9,405 nt of DNA from an uncultured Dechloromonas sp. (GTDB lineage: Bacteria > Pseudomonadota > Gammaproteobacteria > Burkholderiales > Rhodocyclaceae): positions 1 to 9,405 of the forward strand of contig CAMKYP010000121.1 in assembly GCA_946477505.1 (NCBI GenBank), given 5' to 3'. This document shows positions 1 through 6,265 of this stretch, piece by piece; positions within the stretch are counted from its first letter, which is position 1, and each line of letters starts with the position of its first letter. The notes under the pieces were generated by a model. It was not told the origin of the DNA. It did no database searches and saw only the letters and a program-made list of their open reading frames with translations. The translations under genes and the position numbers were made by a program.

Positions 1-1
1 C

Positions 2-1273
2 ACCTGTCCCGCCCTTCTCATCGCCGCCCCCGCCTCCGGCCAGGGCAAGACCACCGTCACCGCCGCCCTCGCCCGACTGCATACCCGGCAAGGCCGGCGC
101 GTCACCGTCTTCAAGTGCGGCCCCGACTTCCTCGACCCGCAGATCCACGCCTTCGCCAGTGGCCGCCCCTGCCAGAACCTCGATCTCGGCATGTGCGGCG
201 AGGCCGATGCGCGCTGGCGCCTGGCGCAGGCCGCCGCCGATTCCGACCTGATCCTGATCGAGGGCGTCATGGGCCTGTTCGACGGCCAGCCCTCGGCTGC
301 CGACATCGCCGAACGTTTCGCCATCCCGGTCATGGCGCTGATCGACGCCGGCAAGATGGCGCAGACCTTCGGCGCCGTCGCCCACGGCCTCGCCAGCTAC
401 CGAGCCGGCCTGCCCTTCGCCGGCGTGCTCGCCAACCGCGTCGGCAGGCCGCGCCATGCCGCCATGCTGAAGGACAGCCTGCCGCCCGGCATGGGCTGGT
501 TCGGCGCCCTGCCGAAAAGCGACGACAGCCTGCCCGAGCGCCATCTTGGTCTCCTGCAGGCAGCCGAGATCGACGACCTCGGCCAACGCCTCGACAAGCT
601 GGCCGACGCGCTAGCCGCCAGCGCCAGCATCGACCTGCCTGCGCCAGTCGAATTCCCGGAGGCCGATGCGCCGGCCATCCCGCCGCTGCTCGCCGGCCGG
701 ACCGTCGCCATCGCCCACGATGCCGCCTACGGCTTCATCTATCCGGCCAACCTCGATACCCTGCACCGCCTCGGCGCGAAGCTCGCCTTCTTCTCGCCTA
801 TCGCCGGCGACGCCTTGCCCGCCTGCGATGCGGTGTGGCTGCCCGGCGGCTACCCGGAACTGCACGCCCCGGCCATCGGCGGCAACGCGCAGCTCTGGGC
901 GCAACTGCGTACCCACGTCGAGGCCGGCAAACCGCTGCTCGCCGAATGCGGCGGCATGATGAGCCTGTTCGACGAGGTCGTGGACAAAACCGGTGTCGCC
1001 CATCGCTTCGGCGGCCTGCTGCCCGGCCGTTCGGTCATGCAGAAACGCCTGGCCGCCCTCGGCACACAGTTCGTCGACCTGCCGGAAGGCGCGCTGTCCG
1101 GGCACACCTTCCACTACTCGAAAAGCGAGTCGCCGCTGGCCCCGCTGGCCCGGGCGCACACGGCCGACGGGCGCGAAGGCGAGGCCATCTACCGGCTGAA
1201 CCGACTGACCGCCTCATATGTCCACATCTATTTCCCCTCCAATCCAGCAGCCATCGCGGCGTTGCTCGGCTGA
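2..1273 (+). CDS. cobB: Cobyrinate a,c-diamide synthase, 5' end cut by window edge
   Basis: This cytosolic cobalamin-pathway enzyme amidates the a and c side chains of (hydrogeno)cobyrinic acid using glutamine and ATP. The frame is open from base 2 and gives 423 visible residues. CobB/CbiA proteins usually have about 430-460, so only a few N-terminal residues are missing. Visible residues 10-18 (APASGQGKTT region) form the P-loop of the N-terminal dethiobiotin-synthetase-like ATPase domain, and EGVMGLFDG at about 87-95 is the family's second nucleotide-site motif. The C-terminal class I-type glutamine amidotransferase domain shows LPGGYPEL, the nucleophile in AECGGMM (Cys about 316) and a late His in SYVHIYF (His about 408). 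The 103 nt to the next gene and that gene's unrelated role suggest this is the last gene of a cobalamin operon to the left. Sequence alone does not tell whether the aerobic (CobB) or anaerobic (CbiA) substrate form is used. Confidence 0.95.
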   Translation, partial: TCPALLIAAPASGQGKTTVTAALARLHTRQGRRVTVFKCGPDFLDPQIHAFASGRPCQNLDLGMCGEADARWRLAQAAADSDLILIEGVMGLFDGQPSAADIAERFAIPVMALIDAGKMAQTFGAVAHGLASYRAGLPFAGVLANRVGRPRHAAMLKDSLPPGMGWFGALPKSDDSLPERHLGLLQAAEIDDLGQRLDKLADALAASASIDLPAPVEFPEADAPAIPPLLAGRTVAIAHDAAYGFIYPANLDTLHRLGAKLAFFSPIAGDALPACDAVWLPGGYPELHAPAIGGNAQLWAQLRTHVEAGKPLLAECGGMMSLFDEVVDKTGVAHRFGGLLPGRSVMQKRLAALGTQFVDLPEGALSGHTFHYSKSESPLAPLARAHTADGREGEAIYRLNRLTASYVHIYFPSNPAAIAALLG

Positions 1274-1336
1274 CACTTCGAAAATACCGAAGAATAACAA
1301 CTGAATACACTGCTAAATCCAAAGCAACTAAGCGGT

Positions 1337-1342
1337 TACACT
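1337..1342 (+). promoter_or_regulatory. Possible -10 element upstream of the Tim44-domain gene
   Basis: TACACT lies in an AT-rich gap after cobB and is followed by ACCCCGG, a C-rich stretch like that seen after the other -10 candidates of this window. A start about 7 nt downstream would leave a leader of roughly 28 nt containing the ribosome binding site. No good -35 hexamer is visible at 16-18 nt upstream, so this is tentative. Confidence 0.3.
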
Positions 1343-1364
1343 ACCCCGGTCGCTTTCCACAGAC

Positions 1365-1370
1365 AGGAGA
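1365..1370 (+). promoter_or_regulatory. Ribosome binding site deciding the Tim44-domain start
   Basis: AGGAGA ends 6 nt before the ATG at 1377. A second ATG in another frame at 1373 overlaps the same region, but only 2 nt separate it from this site and its frame does not encode the conserved protein. Spacing therefore favours 1377. Confidence 0.7.
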
Positions 1371-1376
1371 CAATGC

Positions 1377-2243
1377 ATGAAAAACTTCGTAATGATGGCC
1401 GCAGCCCTGGTGCTCGGCTTCACCCTGCAAATCAACGACGCCGAGGCCAAGCGCCTGGGCGGTGGCAGCTCGTCCGGCATGCAGCGCCAGTCGGTCGCCC
1501 CGAACAACGCGCATCAGGCCACGCCGGCCCAGGCCCCGCGCCAGGCGGCGGCTCCGGCGCCCGCCGCGCAGCCGAAGCGCTCGTGGATGGGCCCGCTCGC
1601 CGGTCTCGCCGCCGGTCTCGGCCTCGCCGCACTGGCTTCCCACTTTGGCTTCGGTGAAGAACTGGCCAACTTCATGATGATCGCCCTGCTCGCCATGGTC
1701 GTGATCGGCGCGATTGCCTTCTTCATGCGCAAGAAGGCAGCCGCCCAGGGGCATCAGGGCATGCAGTACGCCGGTGCCGGCGCGCCCTACGGCAGCAACG
1801 CCGCGCAGCCTGAATTCACGCCAGCCGGCGGTTCCGCAGCCGCTCCGGTCGCTGCGGGCATGGCTAACATCCCGGCTGATTTCGATGTTGAGGGTTTCGT
1901 GCGCAATGCCAAGGTGAACTTCATTCGCCTGCAGGCCGCCAACGACGCCGGTAACATCGACGACATCCGCGAATTCACCGCGCCGGAAATGTTCGCCGAG
2001 ATCAAGCTGGCCATCGACGAGCGCAAGGGCGCCAAGCAGACGACCGATGTCGTCCAGCTCAACGCCGAAGTGATCGATGTCGCCGAAGAAGCCAGCCGTT
2101 ACATCGTGACCGTGCATTTCTCCGGCCTGATCCGCGAAGATGACCACGCTCCGGCCGAGGCCTTTGCCGAAATGTGGCACATGACCAAGCCGCGCGACGG
2201 CTCCCGTGGCTGGGTTCTGTCCGGCATCCAGCAAGTCCAGTAA
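1377..2243 (+). CDS. Tim44-like domain membrane protein
   Basis: The 288-residue protein is probably anchored in the cytoplasmic membrane. Residues 1-24 form a signal-like hydrophobic N-terminus ending AEA. An Ala/Pro/Gln-rich linker (about 40-68) follows the motif KRLGGGSSSG, which recurs in proteobacterial homologues. Two hydrophobic stretches at about 71-88 and 97-117 end in the positive cluster RKK. The C-terminal half (about 172-287) resembles the Tim44-like domain, with FVRNAKVNFIRLQ at its start, the EFTAPEMFAEI segment and the GWVLSGIQQ ending. Mitochondrial Tim44 tethers the import motor. The role of the bacterial proteins is not established, although a membrane tether or assembly factor is often supposed. 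It looks monocistronic: it has its own SD site at 1365-1370 and a strong terminator directly downstream. The family call is fairly sure; the function is unknown. Confidence 0.85.
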   Translation: MKNFVMMAAALVLGFTLQINDAEAKRLGGGSSSGMQRQSVAPNNAHQATPAQAPRQAAAPAPAAQPKRSWMGPLAGLAAGLGLAALASHFGFGEELANFMMIALLAMVVIGAIAFFMRKKAAAQGHQGMQYAGAGAPYGSNAAQPEFTPAGGSAAAPVAAGMANIPADFDVEGFVRNAKVNFIRLQAANDAGNIDDIREFTAPEMFAEIKLAIDERKGAKQTTDVVQLNAEVIDVAEEASRYIVTVHFSGLIREDDHAPAEAFAEMWHMTKPRDGSRGWVLSGIQQVQ

Positions 2244-2265
2244 GCGCCAGGGCGCTTCCCCGAAG

Positions 2266-2296
2266 AGCCGGCGGCACACTTCCGCCGGCTTTTTTT
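2266..2296 (+). terminator. Intrinsic terminator after the Tim44-domain gene
   Basis: A perfect 9-bp GC-rich stem (AGCCGGCGG at 2266-2274 with CCGCCGGCT at 2282-2290) encloses a 7-nt loop and runs into seven T residues (2290-2296). It begins 22 nt after the stop codon. A smaller GCGCC/GGCGC hairpin at 2244-2255 precedes it directly after the stop. Confidence 0.92.
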
Positions 2297-2358
2297 CGCC
2301 CGGAATTTCTTCCCTGCCGAGGATAGCGAATGGCGCGATCCGCCAACGGTTCGTCGAG

Positions 2359-2364
2359 TAAAAT
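2359..2364 (+). promoter_or_regulatory. Possible -10 element upstream of the small membrane protein
   Basis: TAAAAT is followed by GCCCCGG and lies 29 nt before the ATG at 2394, after the terminator at 2266-2296. That position suits a promoter for the small gene. The -35 region (about 2336-2341) does not match consensus. Confidence 0.4.
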
Positions 2365-2393
2365 GCCCCGGTAACGACACACCCGCACCGATC

Positions 2394-2612
2394 ATGCGCC
2401 GCTACCCTCGCTCCTTCATCATCCTGACCGCGCTGGGTGCGCTCTGCGCGCTTCCCGGCGCAATCAGCCTGGCCGGCTTTGGCGGGCTGATTCACCCGGT
2501 ACTGGACGACCCGATGGCCGGGCTGGCCTTCATCGTCTCCGCCGTGGCCTTGTTCGGCTCGGGCGCTTTTCCGCTGGTAATCGAGAAGCTGAAGGAAAAC
2601 GAGGGGGCCTGA
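2394..2612 (+). CDS. Small two-helix membrane protein, hypothetical
   Basis: I do not recognise this 72-residue protein. Residues about 7-32 (FIILTALGALCALPGAISLAG core) and about 40-62 (AGLAFIVSAVALFGSG core) are hydrophobic and long enough to be membrane helices. The N-terminus is basic (MRRYPR) and the tail is charged (EKLKENEGA). It reads as a real gene because the hydrophobic pattern is coherent, it lies between a terminator and a convergent gene, and a -10-like TAAAAT precedes it. No clear Shine-Dalgarno sequence stands before the ATG, which weakens the start call. The stop codon TGA (2610-2612) sits in the loop of a GC hairpin. It is convergent with the YeeE/YedE-family gene, 28 nt away. 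Confidence 0.65.
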   Translation: MRRYPRSFIILTALGALCALPGAISLAGFGGLIHPVLDDPMAGLAFIVSAVALFGSGAFPLVIEKLKENEGA

Positions 2613-2653
2613 GCCCCCGGTCGATTCGGCAGCGGCGCGCTCAGTCGGCGCGC
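2603..2653. terminator. Two GC hairpins between convergent genes
   Basis: GGGGGC (2603-2608) pairs with GCCCCC (2613-2618) around the loop CTGA, which holds the stop codon of the small gene. GCGCGC (2635-2640) pairs with GCGCGC (2648-2653) around a 7-nt loop that holds the stop of the opposite-strand permease. Neither has a T-tract, so they may slow or end transcription in both directions, but they are not classical intrinsic terminators. Confidence 0.35.
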
Positions 2654-3741
2654 ATCAAGCGCCAGTACTGGAACTTGAGCGTCGCTGCAGCGGCCGCGAC
2701 GATGGCGCCGAAAGTCAGCAGCGAACCCAGCGCCAGCGTCGAGAAGCCGCTGATGCCTTGGCCGACCGTGCAGCCCATGGCAACGACGCCGCCGAAACCC
2801 ATCAAGGCGGCGCCAATCAGGTGGCTGGCCGTGTCCTCGACACTGGCAAAGCCTTCCCAGCGGAAATTGCGCGTCAGCACGCTCCAGGCGAAGGAGCCGG
2901 CGATCACACCAAGCGCCGTGGCGATGGCAAAAGTTACCGTGCGGCTGGCATCGGACCACAGCATCAGCAATTCAAGCGTATAGGCCTGCGGCGCAACGAA
3001 GCTCAGCGACTCCATGCGCCCGCTGTTGGTGGCGACAAAGGCTTCTTCGAGCGTTTCCGGATGCTCGGCGAGGTAGCCTATGTGGCCGCTGACATACCAT
3101 GCGGCAACGACCGTCAGGCCGACCCCAAGGCCGCCAAGCAAGTTATCCAGCGTCCAGAAATCACGCTTGAGCAGGCAGAAGGCCGTCAATCCGCCGCCGA
3201 TGCCCAGCACGGCCAGCCAGAAGGCCGTCTTCGCCTCGATACCGGCCGCCGTCAGCAGCGCGGGAATATCCTGCCCGCCCGGCAAGGTGATTGCCGCCTT
3301 TTCCAGCACGTTCACACGGAAGATGCCGAAGATGCCGCGCATGGTCATGTAGGCCACCAAACCCAGCACGATGAAAACGACCACCGATTTCAGATTGCCG
3401 CTGCCGATGCGGATCAAGGTCTTGCCGCCGCAGCCCGAGGCCAGCACCATGCCGATGCCGAAGCAGGCGCCACCGAGCAGGTAGGACAGCCAGGCGAAGG
3501 TCGGCGTCCGGTAGATGGTCTTGCCGAGGTCGATCTGGCCGCTCGCATGCAGGAACCCGGCTCCCAGGATGGCGACGCCGATGGCCAGCAGCCACATGCG
3601 CATGCGGCTCCAGTCACCCATGTTCACGATGTCGGAGACCGCTCCCATGGTGCAGAAATGGGTCTTCTGGCCGATGGCGCCGAAAACGAAGGCAACGGCA
3701 AAGGCCAGCCAGACGACGGTGTTGGGGGCAACAGTTTCCAT
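2641..3741 (-). CDS. YeeE/YedE-family sulfur-compound permease
   Basis: This is a polytopic cytoplasmic-membrane protein of 366 residues with about nine hydrophobic stretches. The family includes YeeE/TsuA, a thiosulfate importer, and YedE, proposed for selenium or sulfur compounds. Hallmark cysteines are in place: THFCTMG (Cys30), LASGCGGKTL (Cys104) and AMGCTVGQG (Cys324). In YeeE such cysteines line the substrate path and are needed for uptake, so the protein looks active. It is a full-length, single-chain form. The frame is open further upstream to 3819, but that part overlaps the end of queC. The ATG at 3741, 2 nt after the queC stop (TGATCATG), begins the conserved hydrophobic protein. 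No strong SD is visible, so translation is probably coupled to queC. The substrate is inferred only from the family. No TusA, rhodanese or SelD gene is visible nearby. Confidence 0.88.
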   Translation of the reverse strand: METVAPNTVVWLAFAVAFVFGAIGQKTHFCTMGAVSDIVNMGDWSRMRMWLLAIGVAILGAGFLHASGQIDLGKTIYRTPTFAWLSYLLGGACFGIGMVLASGCGGKTLIRIGSGNLKSVVVFIVLGLVAYMTMRGIFGIFRVNVLEKAAITLPGGQDIPALLTAAGIEAKTAFWLAVLGIGGGLTAFCLLKRDFWTLDNLLGGLGVGLTVVAAWYVSGHIGYLAEHPETLEEAFVATNSGRMESLSFVAPQAYTLELLMLWSDASRTVTFAIATALGVIAGSFAWSVLTRNFRWEGFASVEDTASHLIGAALMGFGGVVAMGCTVGQGISGFSTLALGSLLTFGAIVAAAAATLKFQYWRLMRAD

Positions 3742-3743
3742 GA

Positions 3744-4421
3744 TCAGCAACGGTACTGGGTGGGGTCCGGAATGCCTGCCGCAGCAAAGCCTTCGGCACG
3801 CAGCCGGCAGGAATCGCAAGCGCCGCAGGCGCGGCCTTCGCTGTCAGCCTGGTAGCACGACACGGTCAGGCCGTAATCGATACCGAGCGCCGCTCCGGCA
3901 CGGATGATCTCGGCCTTGGAAAGATTGATCAGCGGGGCATGAATGGACAATTTATGGCCTTCGACGCCAGATTTGGTGGCCAGGTTGGCCATCTTTTCGA
4001 AAGCGGCGATGTATTCCGGCCGGCAGTCGGGGTAACCCGAGTAATCGACTGCATTGACGCCGACGAAGATGTCGTCGCTGCCCAGCACTTCGGCCCAGGC
4101 GAGCGCCAGCGACAGCATGATGGTGTTGCGGGCCGGCACGTAGGTGACCGGGATGCCGGGCTGCACGCCGCCGGTCGGCACGGCGATCGAGGTATCGGTC
4201 AGCGCCGAGCCGCCGAACTGGGCGATGCCGAAATTGACGACGCGGTGCTCGCGGGCACCCAGCGCCTGGACGACCCGCTCGGCCGCCTTCAGCTCGGCGT
4301 TGTGGCGCTGGCCGTAGTCGAAGGACAGGCAATAACAATCAAAGCCCTGCGAACGGGCGATGGCGAGACAGGTGGCGGAATCGAGTCCACCGGAAAGGAG
4401 TACGACGGCTGGCTTCATCAT
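3744..4421 (-). CDS. queC: 7-cyano-7-deazaguanine synthase QueC
   Basis: QueC is a cytosolic enzyme that converts 7-carboxy-7-deazaguanine to preQ0 with ammonium and ATP, a step towards queuosine in tRNA. At 225 residues it matches the family (about 220-235). The N-terminus carries the PP-loop ATP site SGGLDSAT (residues 10-17). VPARNT (95-100) and the segment NAVDYSGYPDCRPEY (123-137) are typical. The zinc site is complete: Cys189, Cys199, Cys202 and Cys205, within CGACDSC and the preceding VSCYQ. The frame runs open far upstream to 5651, but that extension is only antisense to the binding-protein gene. The ATG at 4421 (or 4418, the next codon) starts the conserved MKPAVVLLSGG. No SD precedes it, while a -10-like TATATT lies only 8 nt upstream. 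The YeeE/YedE-family gene follows after 2 nt. Confidence 0.95.
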   Translation of the reverse strand: MMKPAVVLLSGGLDSATCLAIARSQGFDCYCLSFDYGQRHNAELKAAERVVQALGAREHRVVNFGIAQFGGSALTDTSIAVPTGGVQPGIPVTYVPARNTIMLSLALAWAEVLGSDDIFVGVNAVDYSGYPDCRPEYIAAFEKMANLATKSGVEGHKLSIHAPLINLSKAEIIRAGAALGIDYGLTVSCYQADSEGRACGACDSCRLRAEGFAAAGIPDPTQYRC

Positions 4422-4429
4422 GGGGCGCG

Positions 4430-4435
4430 AATATA
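4430..4435 (-). promoter_or_regulatory. Possible -10 element very close to the queC start
   Basis: Read on the minus strand, TATATT is followed by CGCGCCCC and then the ATG. A start site about 7 nt downstream would give a leader of only a few bases, consistent with the missing SD. No convincing -35 is seen at the usual distance (about 4453-4458). Confidence 0.4.
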
Positions 4436-4481
4436 CCCGAAAATGCCCATGGACCGCGACGGTATCTGTTTGTTCCTGCGC

Positions 4482-4487
4482 TACAAT
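4482..4487 (+). promoter_or_regulatory. Possible -10 element of the substrate-binding-protein gene
   Basis: TACAAT (5 of 6 consensus bases) is followed by TTCCCGC and would give a leader of about 27 nt with the SD inside it. The region is divergent with the queC promoter candidate, their -10 elements being about 46 nt apart. The -35 is not obvious. Confidence 0.45.
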
Positions 4488-4510
4488 TTCCCGCTTTAGC
4501 CCACTAGCCC

Positions 4511-4515
4511 GGAGA
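4511..4515 (+). promoter_or_regulatory. Ribosome binding site of the substrate-binding-protein gene
   Basis: GGAGA lies 5 nt before the ATG at 4521 and 8 nt before a second in-frame ATG at 4524. Either codon could be used. The difference is one residue of the signal peptide. Confidence 0.65.
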
Positions 4516-4520
4516 TTCCG

Positions 4521-5687
4521 ATGATGCCCCGCCTGACCGCTCTCGCCGCCGCCTTGCTGCTTGCCGGTTCCGTCCACGCCGCCGACAAGATCAAGGTCGG
4601 CCTGGTATCCACCCTGTCCGGCCCCGGCGCCGGCCTTGGCGTCGATATCCGCGACGGTTTCCAGCTCGGCATCAAGCACCTGAACGGCAAGCTGGGCAAC
4701 CTGCCGGCCGAAATCATCGTCGCCGACGACCAGCAGAACCCGGACATCGCCAAGCAGGCCGCCGACAAGATGCTGAAGAAGGACAAGGTCGATTTCATGA
4801 CCGGCATCGTCTTCTCCAACATCATGCTCGCCGTCGGTCCGGCCGTCTTCCAGAACCAGACCTTCTACATCTCGGCCAACGCCGGCCCGTCGCAATATGC
4901 CGGCGAGCAATGCAACCCGTTCTTCTTCAACGTTGCCTGGCAGAACGACAACCTGCACGAAGCCGTCGGCAAGGTGGTGCAGGACAAGGGCTACAAGAAC
5001 GTCGTGATCGTCACGCCGAACTATCCGGGCGGCAAGGACGCAGTCTCCGGCTTCAAGCGCTACTACAAGGGCTATGTTTCCGAAGAGATCTACACCAAGC
5101 TCGGCCAGCTCGACTATGCCGCCGAACTGGCGCAGATTCGCAGCCTGAAGCCGGATGCGCTGTTCTTCTTCCTGCCGGGCGGCATGGGCATCAACTTCGT
5201 CAAACAGTTCGTCTCGGCCGGCCTGTCGCGCGATACGCAACTCTTCGCCCCCGGCTTCTCGGCCGATGAGGACGTGATCAAGGCGGTCGGCGGCTCGATG
5301 CTCGGCATGTTCAACTCGTCGCACTGGGCGCACGACATGGACAACCCCGAGAACAAGCGCTTCGTCGCCGATTTCCAGAAGGAATACGGGCGCCTGCCGT
5401 CGCTCTACGCCTCGCAAGGCTACGATGCCGCGCTGATGATGGACGCCGCCGTGCGCGACGTGAAGGGCAATGTCGACGACAAGAAGGCACTGCAGAAGGC
5501 GCTGGAAGCCAAACGCTTCAAGTCCGTGCGCGGCGACTTCAAGTTCAACGCCAACCACTACCCGGTACAGAACTACGTTCTGCGCGCCATCGGCAAGGAT
5601 GCCGGCGGCCGCATCACCAACAGAACCATGGGCACCATCTTCACCAACCACGCCGATGCCTATGTCGGCCAGTGCAAGATGAAGTAA
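4521..5687 (+). CDS. Periplasmic substrate-binding protein of a Liv-type ABC importer
   Basis: The 388-residue protein has a signal peptide of about 20 residues ending SVHA before ADKIKVG, so it is exported to the periplasm. The mature protein shows the type 1 periplasmic-binding fold used by branched-chain amino acid/amide importers: KIKVGLVSTLSGPGAGLG at the start, then DDQQNPDIAKQAADKML, then a second-lobe strand VVIVTPNYPGGKDAV. Such proteins bind leucine-type amino acids, amides, urea or aromatic acids, and the ligand cannot be read from sequence here. Only two cysteines are present (Cys131 and Cys385, the latter four residues from the end), which could pair. The gene stands alone, with its own SD and a promoter candidate at 4482. 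The only permease of matching type in the window is the LivH-like gene at 8483, beyond two opposite-strand genes. The two probably work together, but this is inference. Confidence 0.9.
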   Translation: MMPRLTALAAALLLAGSVHAADKIKVGLVSTLSGPGAGLGVDIRDGFQLGIKHLNGKLGNLPAEIIVADDQQNPDIAKQAADKMLKKDKVDFMTGIVFSNIMLAVGPAVFQNQTFYISANAGPSQYAGEQCNPFFFNVAWQNDNLHEAVGKVVQDKGYKNVVIVTPNYPGGKDAVSGFKRYYKGYVSEEIYTKLGQLDYAAELAQIRSLKPDALFFFLPGGMGINFVKQFVSAGLSRDTQLFAPGFSADEDVIKAVGGSMLGMFNSSHWAHDMDNPENKRFVADFQKEYGRLPSLYASQGYDAALMMDAAVRDVKGNVDDKKALQKALEAKRFKSVRGDFKFNANHYPVQNYVLRAIGKDAGGRITNRTMGTIFTNHADAYVGQCKMK

Positions 5688-5702
5688 GCCCTGGCGACCG
5701 GC

Positions 5703-5724
5703 TGCTCCGGGTTCCCCCGGAGCA
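5703..5724. terminator. Hairpin between convergent genes
   Basis: TGCTCCGGG (5703-5711) pairs perfectly with CCCGGAGCA (5716-5724) around the tetraloop TTCC. It fills the 38-nt gap between the stop codons of the binding-protein gene and the YfiR-family gene, so it can act for both strands. No T-tract follows on either strand, so the terminator role is likely but not classical. Confidence 0.55.
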
Positions 5725-5725
5725 C

Positions 5726-6253
5726 CTAGTCGCTCTTGCGGACACTCTTTGCCAGGCGCAGCAGATTCGATTGCGGTTTCAGATTGCCGCGCTTGCAGTA
5801 GTCCAGATTGACCTCGAAGACGAGACGTTGGCCGACCAGTGAGATGACTACTCCCACCTGCGTCAGGACTGGCGCATCGGTCACGGTCAATACCGGCAGA
5901 TTGCCCAATTCATGGGTAATACGCCCCAGGTTGTGCACCTCGGACTCGCCGATGAAAAGGAGCTGGCAATCGGCAATGGCCGCCAGCGACGACAGACGCG
6001 CCACCACGACCCGCCGATTGCTGATCAGTTTGCCCTCGTAACGCTTCAGCGAACGGCCAATCCTGTCATCGCCCAGGACGCAGATATTGAAACTGATCCG
6101 GTTCGACTCCGGCCATTCCGTGAACGCGCCAAAGTTATAGATGTAGGCCGCCTTCATGTCGGCCTCGGCGACGGCGTCCGGCCGGTCAACCGGAGAATTG
6201 GCCAGCGCGATCCCGGCGAGCCAGAATGAGACGAGAAGGAAGAATGTCCGCAT
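5726..6253 (-). CDS. YfiR-family periplasmic protein (DUF4154)
   Basis: The 175-residue protein has a signal peptide (about 1-19, MRTFFLLVSFWLAGIALAN) and a YfiR/DUF4154 domain starting with the hallmark KAAYIYNFGAFTEWP (34-48). FNICVLGDD, CQLLFIGES and the late segment LVFEVNLDYCKRGNL follow in family order. In Pseudomonas aeruginosa, YfiR holds the membrane diguanylate cyclase YfiN inactive and releases it under envelope or redox stress. Cys58 and Cys96 fit the spacing of its first disulfide. Only Cys153 remains near the second pair, so that bond is probably absent. The frame is open upstream to 6370, but that part overlaps the receptor gene. The ATG at 6253 has a GAGG site 8 nt away and begins the signal peptide. 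It follows the receptor gene by 10 nt and ends the unit. No YfiN-like gene is in view, so its partner is unknown. Confidence 0.87.
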   Translation of the reverse strand: MRTFFLLVSFWLAGIALANSPVDRPDAVAEADMKAAYIYNFGAFTEWPESNRISFNICVLGDDRIGRSLKRYEGKLISNRRVVVARLSSLAAIADCQLLFIGESEVHNLGRITHELGNLPVLTVTDAPVLTQVGVVISLVGQRLVFEVNLDYCKRGNLKPQSNLLRLAKSVRKSD

Positions 6254-6261
6254 GCCCGTCG

Positions 6262-6265
6262 CCTC
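6262..6265 (-). promoter_or_regulatory. Ribosome binding site of the YfiR-family gene overlapping the receptor stop
   Basis: On the minus strand the sequence CTGAGGCGACGGGC precedes ATG. GAGG is the SD, and its first two bases are the last two of the receptor's TGA stop (6266-6264). This geometry suggests that ribosomes ending the receptor help start the YfiR-family gene, and it fixes the start at 6253. Confidence 0.65.

Noticed and set aside
1276..1292. Inverted repeat CTTCG-N7-CGAAG just after the cobB stop
   Set aside because: Only 5 bp of stem with a 7-nt AT-rich loop and no T-tract. Too weak to call a terminator or an operator.
115..1380. Plus-strand open frame overlapping cobB in another frame (421 residues)
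   Set aside because: Arg/Pro-rich frame-shifted shadow of cobB, with no recognisable domain.
1341..2495. Long minus-strand open frame (384 residues) opposite the Tim44-domain gene
   Set aside because: Its composition (runs of Gly, Arg, His and Asp) is what the antisense of a GC-rich gene gives. It has no coherent domain, and it overlaps a well-supported gene and its terminator.
3138..3152. DnaA-box-like TTATCCAG
   Set aside because: A single partial match inside the YeeE/YedE-family coding region, with no cluster and no AT-rich unwinding region.
2758..3855. Plus-strand open frame (365 residues) opposite the YeeE/YedE-family gene
   Set aside because: The sequence is low in hydrophobic residues with an antisense-type composition. 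The minus strand encodes a recognisable membrane protein with conserved cysteines.
4422..5651. Upstream extension of the queC frame through the binding-protein gene
   Set aside because: The extension is antisense to a clear gene, shows no QueC similarity and would make QueC almost three times its normal length.
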